DNA of 53,458 bases from Ruminococcus sp. UBA1780 (lineage in GTDB: Bacteria; Bacillota; Clostridia; Oscillospirales; Ruminococcaceae), in assembly GCA_002315235.1 (NCBI GenBank), contig DCGK01000095.1, forward strand, positions 1 through 53,458, given 5' to 3'. Positions 33,166-42,927 of this stretch are shown here, piece after piece. Under the pieces are notes generated by a model, which was not told the origin of the DNA, ran no database searches, and worked only from the letters and a program-made list of their open reading frames with translations. How positions within the stretch are numbered: the stretch's first letter is position 1; each line of letters opens with the position of its first letter. Made by a program: the position numbers and the translations under genes.

Positions 33166-35244
33166 ATGTCAGATCTTGTTATAGTAGAGTCTCCTGCCAA
33201 GGCAAAAACAATTCAGAAATATCTTGGACCGGGATATGAAGTTATCGCTTCAATGGGGCATATAAGAGATCTTCCGAAGTCAAAAATCGGTGTTGATCTT
33301 GAAAATGATTTTGAACCTGTTTACACTGATATGAAGGGTAAAGAGGATGTTATAAAAGAATTAAAGAAACACGCAAAAAAATGCGATAAAATTTATCTCG
33401 CAACTGACCCGGACCGTGAGGGTGAAGCTATATCATGGCATATAGCACAGATGCTTGATCTCGATCTTGATGCAGACAACAGAGTTGCATTTAACGAAAT
33501 CACAAAGTTCGGTGTTCAGAGCGGTATGAGTAATCCGCACAAGATTGATATAGATCTTGTAAATGCGCAGCAGGCAAGAAGAATTCTTGACCGTATTCTT
33601 GGCTACAAGCTCAGTCCTTTCCTCTGGAGAAAGGTAAAGAGAGGCCTTTCTGCCGGACGTGTACAGTCTGTTGCAGTAAGTCTTGTTGTAGACAGGGAAA
33701 ATGAAATCAGAAAGTTTGTTACTCAGGAATACTGGAGCATCGACGGAAAGTTTACTGCACCTTCAAGCAGAAAGGTATTTTCTGCAAAGCTCGCTTCAAT
33801 TGACACAAAGAAGGCTGAGCTTAAGAATGAAGATGAAACAAACAGCATTCTTGCTTCACTTGAAAACGAAGAATTCAGAGTTACAAAGGTAAAGAAGAGA
33901 GTTACAAAGAGACAGCCTGCTCCTCCGTATATCACATCAACACTTCAGCAGGAAGCCTCACGCCGTATGGGATTTCAGGCGAGAAGAACAATGAAGGCCG
34001 CCCAGGAGCTCTATGAAGGTATCGAGATTGATGAACTCGGACTCGTTGGTCTTATCACATATATGAGAACGGACTCGCTCCGTGTTTCCGATGAGGCAAA
34101 GCAGGCAGCTGCTGAATATATCAAAAACAGGTACGGTGAGGATTATCTTCCTTCATCACCTCGTGAATACAAGTCCAAGAAGAACGCACAGGATGCTCAT
34201 GAAGCTATCAGACCTTCAATGCCTGAGCTTGATCCTGAACGTGTAAAGAACAGCCTTACTACTGATCAGTACAAGGTTTACAAGCTTATCTGGGAACGTT
34301 TTATTGCAAGTCAGATGGCAAATGCGCTTCTTGATACTGTGTCAGCAGAAATCAATGCCGGTAACTGCACATTCACAGCATCAGGCTATTCAGTAAAATT
34401 CAAGGGATTTTCAGTGCTTCATGTCGAATCAAAGGATACTTCTGACGAAGAGGAAAACAAGGAGCTTCCTCCTCTTGAAGAAGGTGATGTGCTTAAGGTT
34501 AAGTCACTTCTCGGCAATCAGCATTTTACCCAGCCTCCTTCAAGATACACGGAAGCAACTCTTATCAAGACACTTGAGGAAAACGGTATCGGCCGTCCAA
34601 GTACATATGCACCTACCATTACAACAATCACATCACGTATGTACGTTGAACGTGACGGCAAGCAGCTCAAGCCTACTGTACTCGGTGAAGTAACAACTGA
34701 GCTTATGAAGGAGCACTTTGCAAACATTGTTAACGCAAAATTCACAGCCGGTATGGAAACCAACCTTGATGACGTTGAAAAGGGCGACAAGGACTGGAAG
34801 AGCACACTCAAGGAATTCTATGAGGACTTTGATGCAACTCTTGCAAAGGCGGAAGTTGCTATGGAAGGCAAAAGAGTAAAGATTCCAAGTGAGGAAACAG
34901 ACGTTGTCTGTGATCAGTGCGGAAAGAACATGGTAATCAAAATCGGACGTTTCGGTAAGTTCCTTGCATGTCCGGGATTTCCTGAATGTACAAACACAAA
35001 GAAGATTGTTCAGGCTACAAAGGGCGTTTGTCCTCTCTGCGGAAATACAGTTATTGCACAGAAGTCAAAGAAGGGCAGAAACTTCTTCGGATGTGAAAAG
35101 TATCCTGAATGTACATTTATGACATGGAATACACCAATCGAGGACAAATGTCCGAAGTGTTCATCAACACTGTTCAAGAAGGGCGGCAAGGCAGGCAGGA
35201 TTCTCTGCGAGAAGCCTGAGTGCGGCTACGAAAGAGGACTCTGA
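33166..35244 (+). CDS. topA: DNA topoisomerase I (type IA)
   Basis: It relaxes negative supercoils. The 692-aa protein starts with the TOPRIM domain (MSDLVIVESPAKAKTIQKYLG; acidic triad in ATDPDREGE). It carries the active-site tyrosine in GLITYMRTDSLRVS and the YTEATLIKTLEENGIGRPSTYA segment. Three four-Cys zinc ribbons end it (CDQCG ... CPGFPEC; CPLCG ... CEKYPEC; CPKC ... CEKPEC). AAAGGAGAAAG precedes the ATG. trmFO begins 3 nt after the stop. Confidence 0.97.
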   Translation: MSDLVIVESPAKAKTIQKYLGPGYEVIASMGHIRDLPKSKIGVDLENDFEPVYTDMKGKEDVIKELKKHAKKCDKIYLATDPDREGEAISWHIAQMLDLDLDADNRVAFNEITKFGVQSGMSNPHKIDIDLVNAQQARRILDRILGYKLSPFLWRKVKRGLSAGRVQSVAVSLVVDRENEIRKFVTQEYWSIDGKFTAPSSRKVFSAKLASIDTKKAELKNEDETNSILASLENEEFRVTKVKKRVTKRQPAPPYITSTLQQEASRRMGFQARRTMKAAQELYEGIEIDELGLVGLITYMRTDSLRVSDEAKQAAAEYIKNRYGEDYLPSSPREYKSKKNAQDAHEAIRPSMPELDPERVKNSLTTDQYKVYKLIWERFIASQMANALLDTVSAEINAGNCTFTASGYSVKFKGFSVLHVESKDTSDEEENKELPPLEEGDVLKVKSLLGNQHFTQPPSRYTEATLIKTLEENGIGRPSTYAPTITTITSRMYVERDGKQLKPTVLGEVTTELMKEHFANIVNAKFTAGMETNLDDVEKGDKDWKSTLKEFYEDFDATLAKAEVAMEGKRVKIPSEETDVVCDQCGKNMVIKIGRFGKFLACPGFPECTNTKKIVQATKGVCPLCGNTVIAQKSKKGRNFFGCEKYPECTFMTWNTPIEDKCPKCSSTLFKKGGKAGRILCEKPECGYERGL

Positions 35245-35247
35245 TAA

Positions 35248-36555
35248 ATGACTGTAAAAGTAATTGGTGCAGGTCTTGCCGGCTGTGAGGCAGCATGGCA
35301 GCTTGCGAATGCAGGCATAGAGGTTGAACTTTATGAGATGAAGCCGAAGAAATATTCTCCTGCTCACCACTATGAAGGAATGGCTGAGCTTGTATGCTCA
35401 AATTCACTCAAGGCTGCGAGAGTTGATTCGGCCTGTGGTCTTCTCAAGGAGGAAATGCGAAGACTCGGTTCACTTATTGTTCCGTGCGCTGAGGAAACTT
35501 CCGTTGAGGCAGGCGGAGCTCTTGCTGTTGACCGTACAAAGTTTTCAGACCTTGTAACTGAGAAAATAAAAAATCATCCCCTCATAAGGGTTATATCAGA
35601 AGAAGTAAAGGAAATTCCGGAAGGAAATGTAATTGTTGCCACAGGTCCTCTTACCTCAGGTGACCTGGCAGCTTCAGTAGCTGAAAAATGCGGAAACTAT
35701 CTCAGCTTTTTTGATGCAGCGGCTCCTATAGTTACATTTGACAGTCTTGATACGGATGTGGTTTTCTTTGCCTCAAGATATGACAAGGGTGATGCTGACT
35801 ATATAAACTGCCCTATGGACAGGGAAGAATACGAAATATTCTACAATGAACTGATAAATGCCGAGTCAGCGCCTCTTAAGGAGTTTGACAGGGAATCATT
35901 CAAGGTTTATGAAGGCTGCATGCCGGTTGAAGTTCTCGCAAAGCGCGGTCCTGATACGATGCGTTACGGTCCTCTGAAGCCGGTGGGACTTACTGACAGG
36001 CGTACCGGAAAGAGACCGTATGCTGTGGTTCAGCTCAGAAAGGAAAACAGAGAGGGTACAATGTACAATCTCGTAGGCTTCCAGACAAACCTGAAATTCG
36101 GCGAGCAGAAGAGAGTATTTTCTCTTATCCCGGGACTTAAGGATGCAGAATTTGTAAGATACGGTGTTATGCACCGCAATTCATTTATAAACAGTCCGGT
36201 TCTTCTTAAGCCTACATTCGAAATGAAAAACTGTCCCGGCCTTTATTTTGCCGGACAGATTACAGGTGTTGAAGGATATGTTGAATCAGCAGCCAGCGGC
36301 ATAATGGCAGGGCTTAACATGGCAAGAAAGCTTCAGGGAAAATCCGAAGCTGTTCTTCCGTGTGAAACAATGACCGGAGCGCTGTCACTGTACATCAGCG
36401 ACGCATATAACGACGGACATTTCCAGCCTATGGGTTCAAATATGGGCATACTGCCTGAGCTTCCTGAGCGTGTTAAGGACAAAAAGAAGAAGTATCAGAT
36501 GTATGCTGACCGTGCACTTGAAAAATTTGACGATTATATGAATAAAATATCATAG
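35248..36555 (+). CDS. trmFO: tRNA (uracil-54-C5)-methyltransferase, folate/FAD-dependent
   Basis: It makes ribothymidine at position 54 in the tRNA T-loop using methylenetetrahydrofolate and FADH2. The 435-aa protein begins with the dinucleotide fold KVIGAGLAGCEAAWQLA. It contains the family blocks ELVCSNSLKA, NCPMDREEYE, the catalytic-type VYEGCMPVEVLAKRG and YFAGQITGVEGYVESAASG. It is coupled to topA, the usual Firmicutes order. Confidence 0.96.
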   Translation: MTVKVIGAGLAGCEAAWQLANAGIEVELYEMKPKKYSPAHHYEGMAELVCSNSLKAARVDSACGLLKEEMRRLGSLIVPCAEETSVEAGGALAVDRTKFSDLVTEKIKNHPLIRVISEEVKEIPEGNVIVATGPLTSGDLAASVAEKCGNYLSFFDAAAPIVTFDSLDTDVVFFASRYDKGDADYINCPMDREEYEIFYNELINAESAPLKEFDRESFKVYEGCMPVEVLAKRGPDTMRYGPLKPVGLTDRRTGKRPYAVVQLRKENREGTMYNLVGFQTNLKFGEQKRVFSLIPGLKDAEFVRYGVMHRNSFINSPVLLKPTFEMKNCPGLYFAGQITGVEGYVESAASGIMAGLNMARKLQGKSEAVLPCETMTGALSLYISDAYNDGHFQPMGSNMGILPELPERVKDKKKKYQMYADRALEKFDDYMNKIS

Positions 36556-36603
36556 TAAAAAATCAGATTTATTCTGAATTTCACTGTGATTCGGGAGTTT
36601 AAT

Positions 36604-37608
36604 ATGATAAATGTTATAGTTGATGCATTCGGCGGCGACAACGCACCTGATGCGGTAATCGAAGGAAGTATTATGGCAGTTCAGAGCCTCGGGGTAAAGG
36701 TTACTCTTGTAGGTAATGAAGCACTCATTAATTCTGCAGCTGAAAAGCACAATCTCAGCCTTAATGGAATAGATGTTGTAAATGCGGAAACGGTAATAGA
36801 CATTCACGAAGAACCGACAGAGGTTATCAAGGGTAAGAAGGACTGTTCAATGGCAGTTGGACTTCAGCTTCTTCACGACGGTAAGGGAGATGCCTTTGTA
36901 AGTGCCGGAAGTACAGGCGCTCTTGTTGTCGGTGCGACATTCATAGCAAAGAGACTCAGGGGAGTAAAGAGAGCAGCTCTTGCTCCTATAATGCCGGGAA
37001 AAGACGGCTTCTTCATGATGCTTGACGGCGGTGCAAACACGGAATGCCGTCCGGAAGCCCTTGTGCAGTTCGCAATCATGGGCTCAGCCTACATGGAAAA
37101 GGTAATGAATATCAGCAATCCGAGAGTCGGACTTCTCAATATCGGTGCTGAGGATACAAAGGGACGTGACCTTGAAGTTGAAGCATACAAACTCCTTAAG
37201 GACAGTCCGGTAAATTTTGTCGGAAATATTGAGGCCCGTGATATGCCGTTCTCAAAATGCGACGTCCTTGTTGCAGACGGTTACACAGGAAATATTGCAC
37301 TTAAGCTTTACGAAGGTATGGGTATTTACTTTGCAAAGACACTTAAGGGCATGCTTACAAAGAATTTCAAAACAAAGCTTGCTGCCGGTCTTCTTATGGA
37401 CCAGGTAAATGAATTCAAAAAGTCCATGGACTATTCAGAAGTCGGCGGTGCAGTTCTCATGGGAATCTCGGCTCCTGTAATCAAGGCACACGGAAGCTCG
37501 GACGGCAAGGCATTTTTCAATGCAATCCGTCAGGCTAAGGAATGTGTTGAGACAGGAGTTACAGAGCGCATTTCATCATACCTCGAAATGCAGAAGGGAG
37601 GAGAGTAA
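36604..37608 (+). CDS. plsX: Phosphate acyltransferase PlsX
   Basis: It makes acyl-phosphate from acyl-ACP, the first step of phospholipid synthesis in Firmicutes. ATG 36604 (334 aa, MINVIVDAFGGDNAPDAVIEG) is preferred to the upstream GTG at 36586, because CGGGAG lies between the two. Motifs include GSTGALVVGAT, LDGGAN and LVADGYTGNIALK. It leads the plsX-rnc-smc cluster; acpP, often between plsX and rnc, is absent here. Confidence 0.95.
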   Translation: MINVIVDAFGGDNAPDAVIEGSIMAVQSLGVKVTLVGNEALINSAAEKHNLSLNGIDVVNAETVIDIHEEPTEVIKGKKDCSMAVGLQLLHDGKGDAFVSAGSTGALVVGATFIAKRLRGVKRAALAPIMPGKDGFFMMLDGGANTECRPEALVQFAIMGSAYMEKVMNISNPRVGLLNIGAEDTKGRDLEVEAYKLLKDSPVNFVGNIEARDMPFSKCDVLVADGYTGNIALKLYEGMGIYFAKTLKGMLTKNFKTKLAAGLLMDQVNEFKKSMDYSEVGGAVLMGISAPVIKAHGSSDGKAFFNAIRQAKECVETGVTERISSYLEMQKGGE

Positions 37609-37609
37609 T

Positions 37610-38296
37610 TTGACCGAACTTGAAGATAGTATAAGGTATTCGTTTAAAAACAAAAAGCTTCTGACAGAGGCACTCTCCCATTCATCATACGCAAATGAAA
37701 ACAAGAGAAGCAGAAGAAGCAACGAGCGTCTCGAATTTCTCGGTGACAGCGTGCTTTCAATAGTTGTTTCCCAGTATCTGTTTGAACATTTTTCACATCT
37801 TCCTGAGGGTGAGCTTACAAAGATAAGAGCCTCACTGGTATGTGAAAAGTCACTTCATGTATTTGCCAGACAGATAGATCTCGGAAAATATCTTCTCCTT
37901 GGAAAGGGCGAGGAAAACACAGGCGGACGAGAGAGAGCCTCGATTCTTGCCGATGCATTTGAAGCACTCATAGCCGCAGTTTTCCTTGACGGCGGTCTTG
38001 AAGCTGCAAGAACACATATTCTCAGATTTATTCCTGATGATCTTGATGCCCAGAAATACGCTGCTTTCAGCGACTACAAAACAATACTTCAGGAAGTTAT
38101 TCAGCAGAATCCCGAGGAAAAGGTTGAATATATCATTGCAAGCCAGAGCGGTCCTGACCACAACAAGGCGTTTACGGTAAATGTCTGCCTCAACACAAAC
38201 GTAATAGGCGTTGGTACAGGAAGAAGCAAGAAGGAAGCAGAACAGATGGCTGCAAAGGAAGCTCTTAAGCTTATGGGCTACAATGAAGCACAGTAA
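37610..38296 (+). CDS. rnc: Ribonuclease III
   Basis: It cuts double-stranded RNA, including rRNA precursors. The start is TTG 37610, one base after the plsX stop, 8 nt after GGGAGGAG, giving 228 aa; the longer ORF from 37520 lies inside plsX. The catalytic signature NERLEFLGDSVL and the second acidic site ADAFEALIAAVFLDGG are intact. A C-terminal double-stranded RNA-binding domain ends in SKKEAEQMAAKEALKLMG. Confidence 0.96.
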   Translation: MTELEDSIRYSFKNKKLLTEALSHSSYANENKRSRRSNERLEFLGDSVLSIVVSQYLFEHFSHLPEGELTKIRASLVCEKSLHVFARQIDLGKYLLLGKGEENTGGRERASILADAFEALIAAVFLDGGLEAARTHILRFIPDDLDAQKYAAFSDYKTILQEVIQQNPEEKVEYIIASQSGPDHNKAFTVNVCLNTNVIGVGTGRSKKEAEQMAAKEALKLMGYNEAQ

Positions 38297-39269
38297 TATT
38301 TCGGTTTTTATTCCGCATACGGGATGTCCTCATATGTGCAGTTTCTGCAACCAGCACACGATAAGCGGCGCACAGCAGCCTCCTTCCGGAGAAGAAGTTA
38401 AAAAGACCTGTTCAGAGGCATTTGACTTTATAAAAAACAGGAAGAACTGCGAGATTGCATTTTTCGGCGGAAGCTTTACGGCGGTTCCTGAAAAATACAG
38501 AACGGAGCTTCTTGAAAGTGTTCAGGAATTTATCGGCGGTGACGGATTCAGCGGAATTCGTATTTCAACACGTCCTGACTGCATAGATGAAAACATCCTT
38601 GAGCAGCTTAAACGATATCATGTAACTGCGATAGAACTCGGTTGTCAGAGTATGGATGATGAGGTGCTTGCACTTAACGAAAGAGGACACAGCTCCGCTG
38701 ACGTGGCAAAGGCCTCAGAGCTTATCAGAGAATACGGATTTGAGCTTGGTCACCAGATGATGACAGGACTTTACGGTTCATCACCTGAGAAGGACAGCAT
38801 GACGGCTGACAGGATTATTTCACTGAAGCCTGATACGGTGCGCATCTATCCGGTGGTCATTCTTGAGGGAACAAGGCTTGCGGAGTACTACAAAAACGGT
38901 CAGTATTCTGTTTATTCACTTGACAGGATGGTTGATTACTGCAGCGAATACATGACACGTTTTGAAAACAGCGGAATCCGCGTTATAAAGTGCGGACTTC
39001 ATGCCTCGGAAACAGTTGAGGGAGAAATGCTGGGAGGTTACTATCATCCTGCCTTCAGGGAACTGTGCGAGAGCAGAAAATACAGAAACATGCTTGACGG
39101 TATGCTTAACGAAAAGGGACAGTACAGGGTTGAGGTCAGACCTGAGCTGGTAAGTAAGGTGACCGGGCAGAAGCGATCGAATATAAATTATTTCAGCCTG
39201 AAAGGAATAGACATTAAGGTTGTTTCTTCAGTGCAGAAGGAAGAAGTAAATGTATTTAAAATCACTTGA
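38283..39269 (+). CDS. Radical SAM protein (Elp3-like core)
   Basis: ATG 38283 gives 328 aa starting MKHSNISVFIPHTGCPHMC, overlapping rnc by 14 nt. The cluster motif is CPHMCSFC (CX3CX2C), followed by FFGGSFTAVP, RISTRPDCI and ELGCQSMDD, as in the Elp3/MiaB-like radical SAM core. No acetyltransferase domain is present, so it is not a full Elp3. Position between rnc and smc is common in Clostridia. The substrate is unknown. Confidence 0.85.
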   Translation: MKHSNISVFIPHTGCPHMCSFCNQHTISGAQQPPSGEEVKKTCSEAFDFIKNRKNCEIAFFGGSFTAVPEKYRTELLESVQEFIGGDGFSGIRISTRPDCIDENILEQLKRYHVTAIELGCQSMDDEVLALNERGHSSADVAKASELIREYGFELGHQMMTGLYGSSPEKDSMTADRIISLKPDTVRIYPVVILEGTRLAEYYKNGQYSVYSLDRMVDYCSEYMTRFENSGIRVIKCGLHASETVEGEMLGGYYHPAFRELCESRKYRNMLDGMLNEKGQYRVEVRPELVSKVTGQKRSNINYFSLKGIDIKVVSSVQKEEVNVFKIT

Positions 39270-42200
39270 ACTGCATGGCTTCAAGTCCTTTCCGGATAAG
39301 GTTACGCTTACCTTTGACAAGGGACTTACAGGTGTAGTAGGGCCTAACGGCAGCGGAAAAAGTAATATAGGTGACGCGGTAAGGTGGGTTCTCGGCGAAC
39401 AGTCGACAAAGACACTCCGCGGAAACAAAATGGAAGATGTTATTTTTTCCGGTACTACAGCGAGAAAACCGGCTGGATTTGCGTCAGTTACGCTTACGAT
39501 TGACAACAGCACCGGTGAACTGAATCATGATGACAGCGAGGTTGCCGTTACACGTAAGATTTACCGTAACGGGGACAGTGAATACAAAATAAACGGTAAA
39601 ACCGTCAGACTCAGGGATATCAATGAACTTTTCATGGATACCGGACTTGGCCGTGACGGTTATTCAATTATCGGACAGGGACGTATTGCGGAAATTGTCG
39701 GTGCCAAGAGTACTGAACGACGTGATATCTTTGAGGAGGCTGCCGGTATTTCAAAATTCCGCTACAGAAAGGCGGAAGCCCAGAGAAAGCTTGCGCAGGC
39801 CCAGGAAAATCTCAATCGTCTCATGGACATTGTTACAGAGCTTGAATCCCGTGTTGAACCTCTGAGAAAGCAGTCAGAAAAAGCAGAAAAATTTCTTGTT
39901 CTTGCTGACAGCAGAAAGACTCTCGAGATTTCACTATGGGTTCATGACCTTGATGAGCTTTCAGAATCTCTTAAAAAGCTTTCCGAGGATTCACTTATCT
40001 ACACGGCTCAGTATGAAAATATTGAGAGTCAGATTGAACGTGAGGAGCAGGAAATACAGGCAGCTTATGACAAGATGAGGGAGATTTCAGTCAAGATAGA
40101 AGAGTACAGGCAGCTCATTCTTGATACGGAAAAGGAATCTTCAGACGTCAGGTCAGCAATTGCCGTATGCGAAAATGATATTCGTCACAGCGAAAGCATT
40201 ATCCAGTCTGTTAAGGACAGACAGAATGATGAGGAAAACTCAAGAAAAGCAATTTTTGAAAAGATTGACGAACTTAAGCAGAAGCTTGCTGAAAATGAAA
40301 GCAGGGTCACTGAAACAGAAAAGGAACTTGAATCCACAGAAAACAGCTTTAACGACATCAAACGTGAAGCCAGTGAGGCTGAAAAGAATTTCGGTGACGG
40401 TGAAAGTGAAATAAACGGGCTGTACAAGAAGCAGAGTGAACTCAGACTCAGCATTGCCGCTTCCGAGTCGAAAAAGGATGAAACAGCAAAACAGCTTGAG
40501 AACATTAATTCGCAGCTTGAGGAATTTAACCGGACTGTTGAGGGCTATGAGGAGGAAATCCGTTCAAACAGGGAGACTCTTGCTCTTATTGAGGATAAGG
40601 AAAAGGAATCAGAAAACAGGCTCGCAGGTCTTTCCATGGTCTATAAAAAGAAAAAGTCCGCATTTGATGAGAAAAAGCAGCTTTTTGAGGACCTTTCACT
40701 TCAGATGAAGGAAAAGCAGCAGAGAGAGAAGCTTCTTACTGACCTCGAAAACAGTATGGAGGGCTTCAACTACAGCGTAAAGGAAATACTTAAGGCTCAG
40801 AAAAATCAGCGTATTTCCGGAATTTACGGTACAGTTGCCCAGCTTATCACAGTAGAAGGCGAGTATACCACTGCCATTGAAACAGCTCTCGGCGGTGCGC
40901 TGCAGAACATTATCGTAAAAAACGAGGATACTGCCAAGAGATGTATTGCGCTCCTCAGGGAACTCAGAAAGGGACGAGCAACATTTCTGCCGGTAACTTC
41001 GGTTAAGCCGTACGAGTTCCATGACAACGGCGTGAGAAATGAAAACGGATTTGTGGCCCTCGGTGATGAGATAGTAACCTGTGACAGCGAATTTAAAAAG
41101 ATTATGAGTAATCTGCTTGGCAGAACAGTAATTGCCGAGGACATAGACTACGCGTCTGTAATTGCAAAAAAATACGGCTACAAATTCCGTATAGTAACTC
41201 TTGACGGTCAGGTAATCAACGCCGGCGGTTCATTCACAGGTGGTTCGGCAGTTCAGTCAAGCGGTGTGCTCTCAAGGAAAAATGAAATAAATGAGCTTAC
41301 AGAGAAGATAAAGGAACTTGAAGGACTGACTGCTTCGGCAAGGGATGAAGCACAGAAGATAAAGACGGAAGCCGAGAAAATCCGCCTTGATACCGAGGCT
41401 GAAAATGAATCAAAGCAGAAGCTCAGTGAGGATATAATCAGATTCAGATCCGAGATAAGAAGTCTCGAATCAATTATGCAGCAGGCTGACCAGCAGAACA
41501 GAAACTACAGGGAAAGCCGTGAGAGGCTTGAAAAAAGTCTTGCTGAGTCAGATGAACTTCACAGAACCGCATCTGAGGAGCTTGAAAAGCTTAATGCGGA
41601 AATTGAAACGGCGCAGTCAAAGATTGACTCGCAGCAGAGTCTCAGAGAGAACCTTGTAAACCAGAGACAGACACTTTCCGATAAGCTTTATCAGCTGAGA
41701 CTTCAGAAGATGGAAGCTGAAAAGTCATGCGACGCTGTTAAGCTTGAAATAAGTCACTGTGAAAGTGACGCTGCAAATCTTGACCAGAATTCAAAACAGC
41801 TTAATGCCCAGATTGCCGAGAATGAAAAGATAATTGAAGGCAAGCGCGCAGAAATTGAAAAGCACAGGGCTGAGCTTGAGAATGCAGCCGGCAAGACAGA
41901 GGTATACAAAAACAGCATTACAGCATCGTCAGATATGCACAACCGGTTTGAGCAGAGTATTACAGAAAAGCGGGCTGCTCTTAAGCGTGTTAATGAAGAC
42001 AAGGAACGTGTCTCACGTGAGATGTCCAGATTTGACGAGAAAAAGATAAATACTCAGCGCGACTATGATACAATCATTTCACGCATGTGGGAAAACTATG
42101 AGCTTACACGAAGTGAAGCGGAGCAGATTTCCGTTGCTCTTGACAATGTTCCTGACGCTCAGAAGAAGCTTGCTGATATCAAAAACTCCATCAGGGCACT

Positions 42201-42816
42201 TGGCAACATCAACGTTGCTGCCATTGAGGAATACAAGGAAGTATCGGAACGATACGGATTTCTTTCAGAACAGCTCAGAGATGTCGAAACATCCAAGCGT
42301 GAGCTTGAAAAGCTCATTGAAGAGCTTACGACCGACATGCAGAGAATTTTTGCAGAGAGCTTTGCACAGATCAATAAAAACTTCAGGGAAATCTTCGTTG
42401 ATCTTTTCGGCGGAGGCAAGGCAGACCTTGAACTTACTGATCCGGACAATATTCTTGAGTCCGGTATCGAAATCAAAGTTGCTCCTCCGGGCAAGGTAAT
42501 CAAAAATCTTATCTCGCTTTCAGGCGGAGAGCAGGCCTTTGTTGCTATTGCGATTTACTTTGCAATCCTCAGAATCAAGCCTGCACCGTTCTGCATCCTT
42601 GACGAAATAGACGCGGCCCTTGATGAAGTAAACGTAAGAAAGTACGCTTTCTATCTCAAAAACTTTGTCAGCACAACACAGTTCATCCTCGTTACCCACA
42701 GAAGAGGTACAATGGAGCTTGCAAATGTCCTTTACGGTGTTACAATGCAGCATAACGGTGAGTCAAAGCTTCTTAAAATGAATCAGGTTGATATTCCTGA
42801 TGAAAATATTCAGTAA
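39250..42816 (+). CDS. smc: Chromosome segregation protein SMC
   Basis: An 1188-aa condensin subunit that compacts and separates chromosomes with ScpA and ScpB. The N-terminal Walker A (VVGPNGSGKSNIGDAVRWVLGE) and the C-terminal signature LSGGEQAFVAIA with Walker B CILDEIDAALDEVN form the ATPase head. Two long coiled-coil arms flank the hinge (about residues 510-670, SGIYGTVAQLI to INAGGSFTGGSAV). It overlaps the radical SAM gene by 20 nt. A perfect terminator follows, and ftsY, normally the next gene, is 5.7 kb away. Confidence 0.97.
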   Translation: MYLKSLELHGFKSFPDKVTLTFDKGLTGVVGPNGSGKSNIGDAVRWVLGEQSTKTLRGNKMEDVIFSGTTARKPAGFASVTLTIDNSTGELNHDDSEVAVTRKIYRNGDSEYKINGKTVRLRDINELFMDTGLGRDGYSIIGQGRIAEIVGAKSTERRDIFEEAAGISKFRYRKAEAQRKLAQAQENLNRLMDIVTELESRVEPLRKQSEKAEKFLVLADSRKTLEISLWVHDLDELSESLKKLSEDSLIYTAQYENIESQIEREEQEIQAAYDKMREISVKIEEYRQLILDTEKESSDVRSAIAVCENDIRHSESIIQSVKDRQNDEENSRKAIFEKIDELKQKLAENESRVTETEKELESTENSFNDIKREASEAEKNFGDGESEINGLYKKQSELRLSIAASESKKDETAKQLENINSQLEEFNRTVEGYEEEIRSNRETLALIEDKEKESENRLAGLSMVYKKKKSAFDEKKQLFEDLSLQMKEKQQREKLLTDLENSMEGFNYSVKEILKAQKNQRISGIYGTVAQLITVEGEYTTAIETALGGALQNIIVKNEDTAKRCIALLRELRKGRATFLPVTSVKPYEFHDNGVRNENGFVALGDEIVTCDSEFKKIMSNLLGRTVIAEDIDYASVIAKKYGYKFRIVTLDGQVINAGGSFTGGSAVQSSGVLSRKNEINELTEKIKELEGLTASARDEAQKIKTEAEKIRLDTEAENESKQKLSEDIIRFRSEIRSLESIMQQADQQNRNYRESRERLEKSLAESDELHRTASEELEKLNAEIETAQSKIDSQQSLRENLVNQRQTLSDKLYQLRLQKMEAEKSCDAVKLEISHCESDAANLDQNSKQLNAQIAENEKIIEGKRAEIEKHRAELENAAGKTEVYKNSITASSDMHNRFEQSITEKRAALKRVNEDKERVSREMSRFDEKKINTQRDYDTIISRMWENYELTRSEAEQISVALDNVPDAQKKLADIKNSIRALGNINVAAIEEYKEVSERYGFLSEQLRDVETSKRELEKLIEELTTDMQRIFAESFAQINKNFREIFVDLFGGGKADLELTDPDNILESGIEIKVAPPGKVIKNLISLSGGEQAFVAIAIYFAILRIKPAPFCILDEIDAALDEVNVRKYAFYLKNFVSTTQFILVTHRRGTMELANVLYGVTMQHNGESKLLKMNQVDIPDENIQ

Positions 42817-42821
42817 AATAA

Positions 42822-42865
42822 ACAGCACATCAGAGATTCATGTTTAACTCTGATGTGCTGTTTTT
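42822..42865. terminator. Bidirectional terminator after smc
   Basis: A perfect 14-bp stem (42822-42835 with 42848-42861; core AGCACATCAGAG) is followed by five T. Read on the minus strand it also ends in a T-rich run, so it can serve the convergent sensor gene too. Confidence 0.92.
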
Positions 42866-42927
42866 ACGGTAAACGGAAAATACAGTGACCGAAAAGAAGC
42901 CTGATTATCTGTATTTCCGGAAAACGG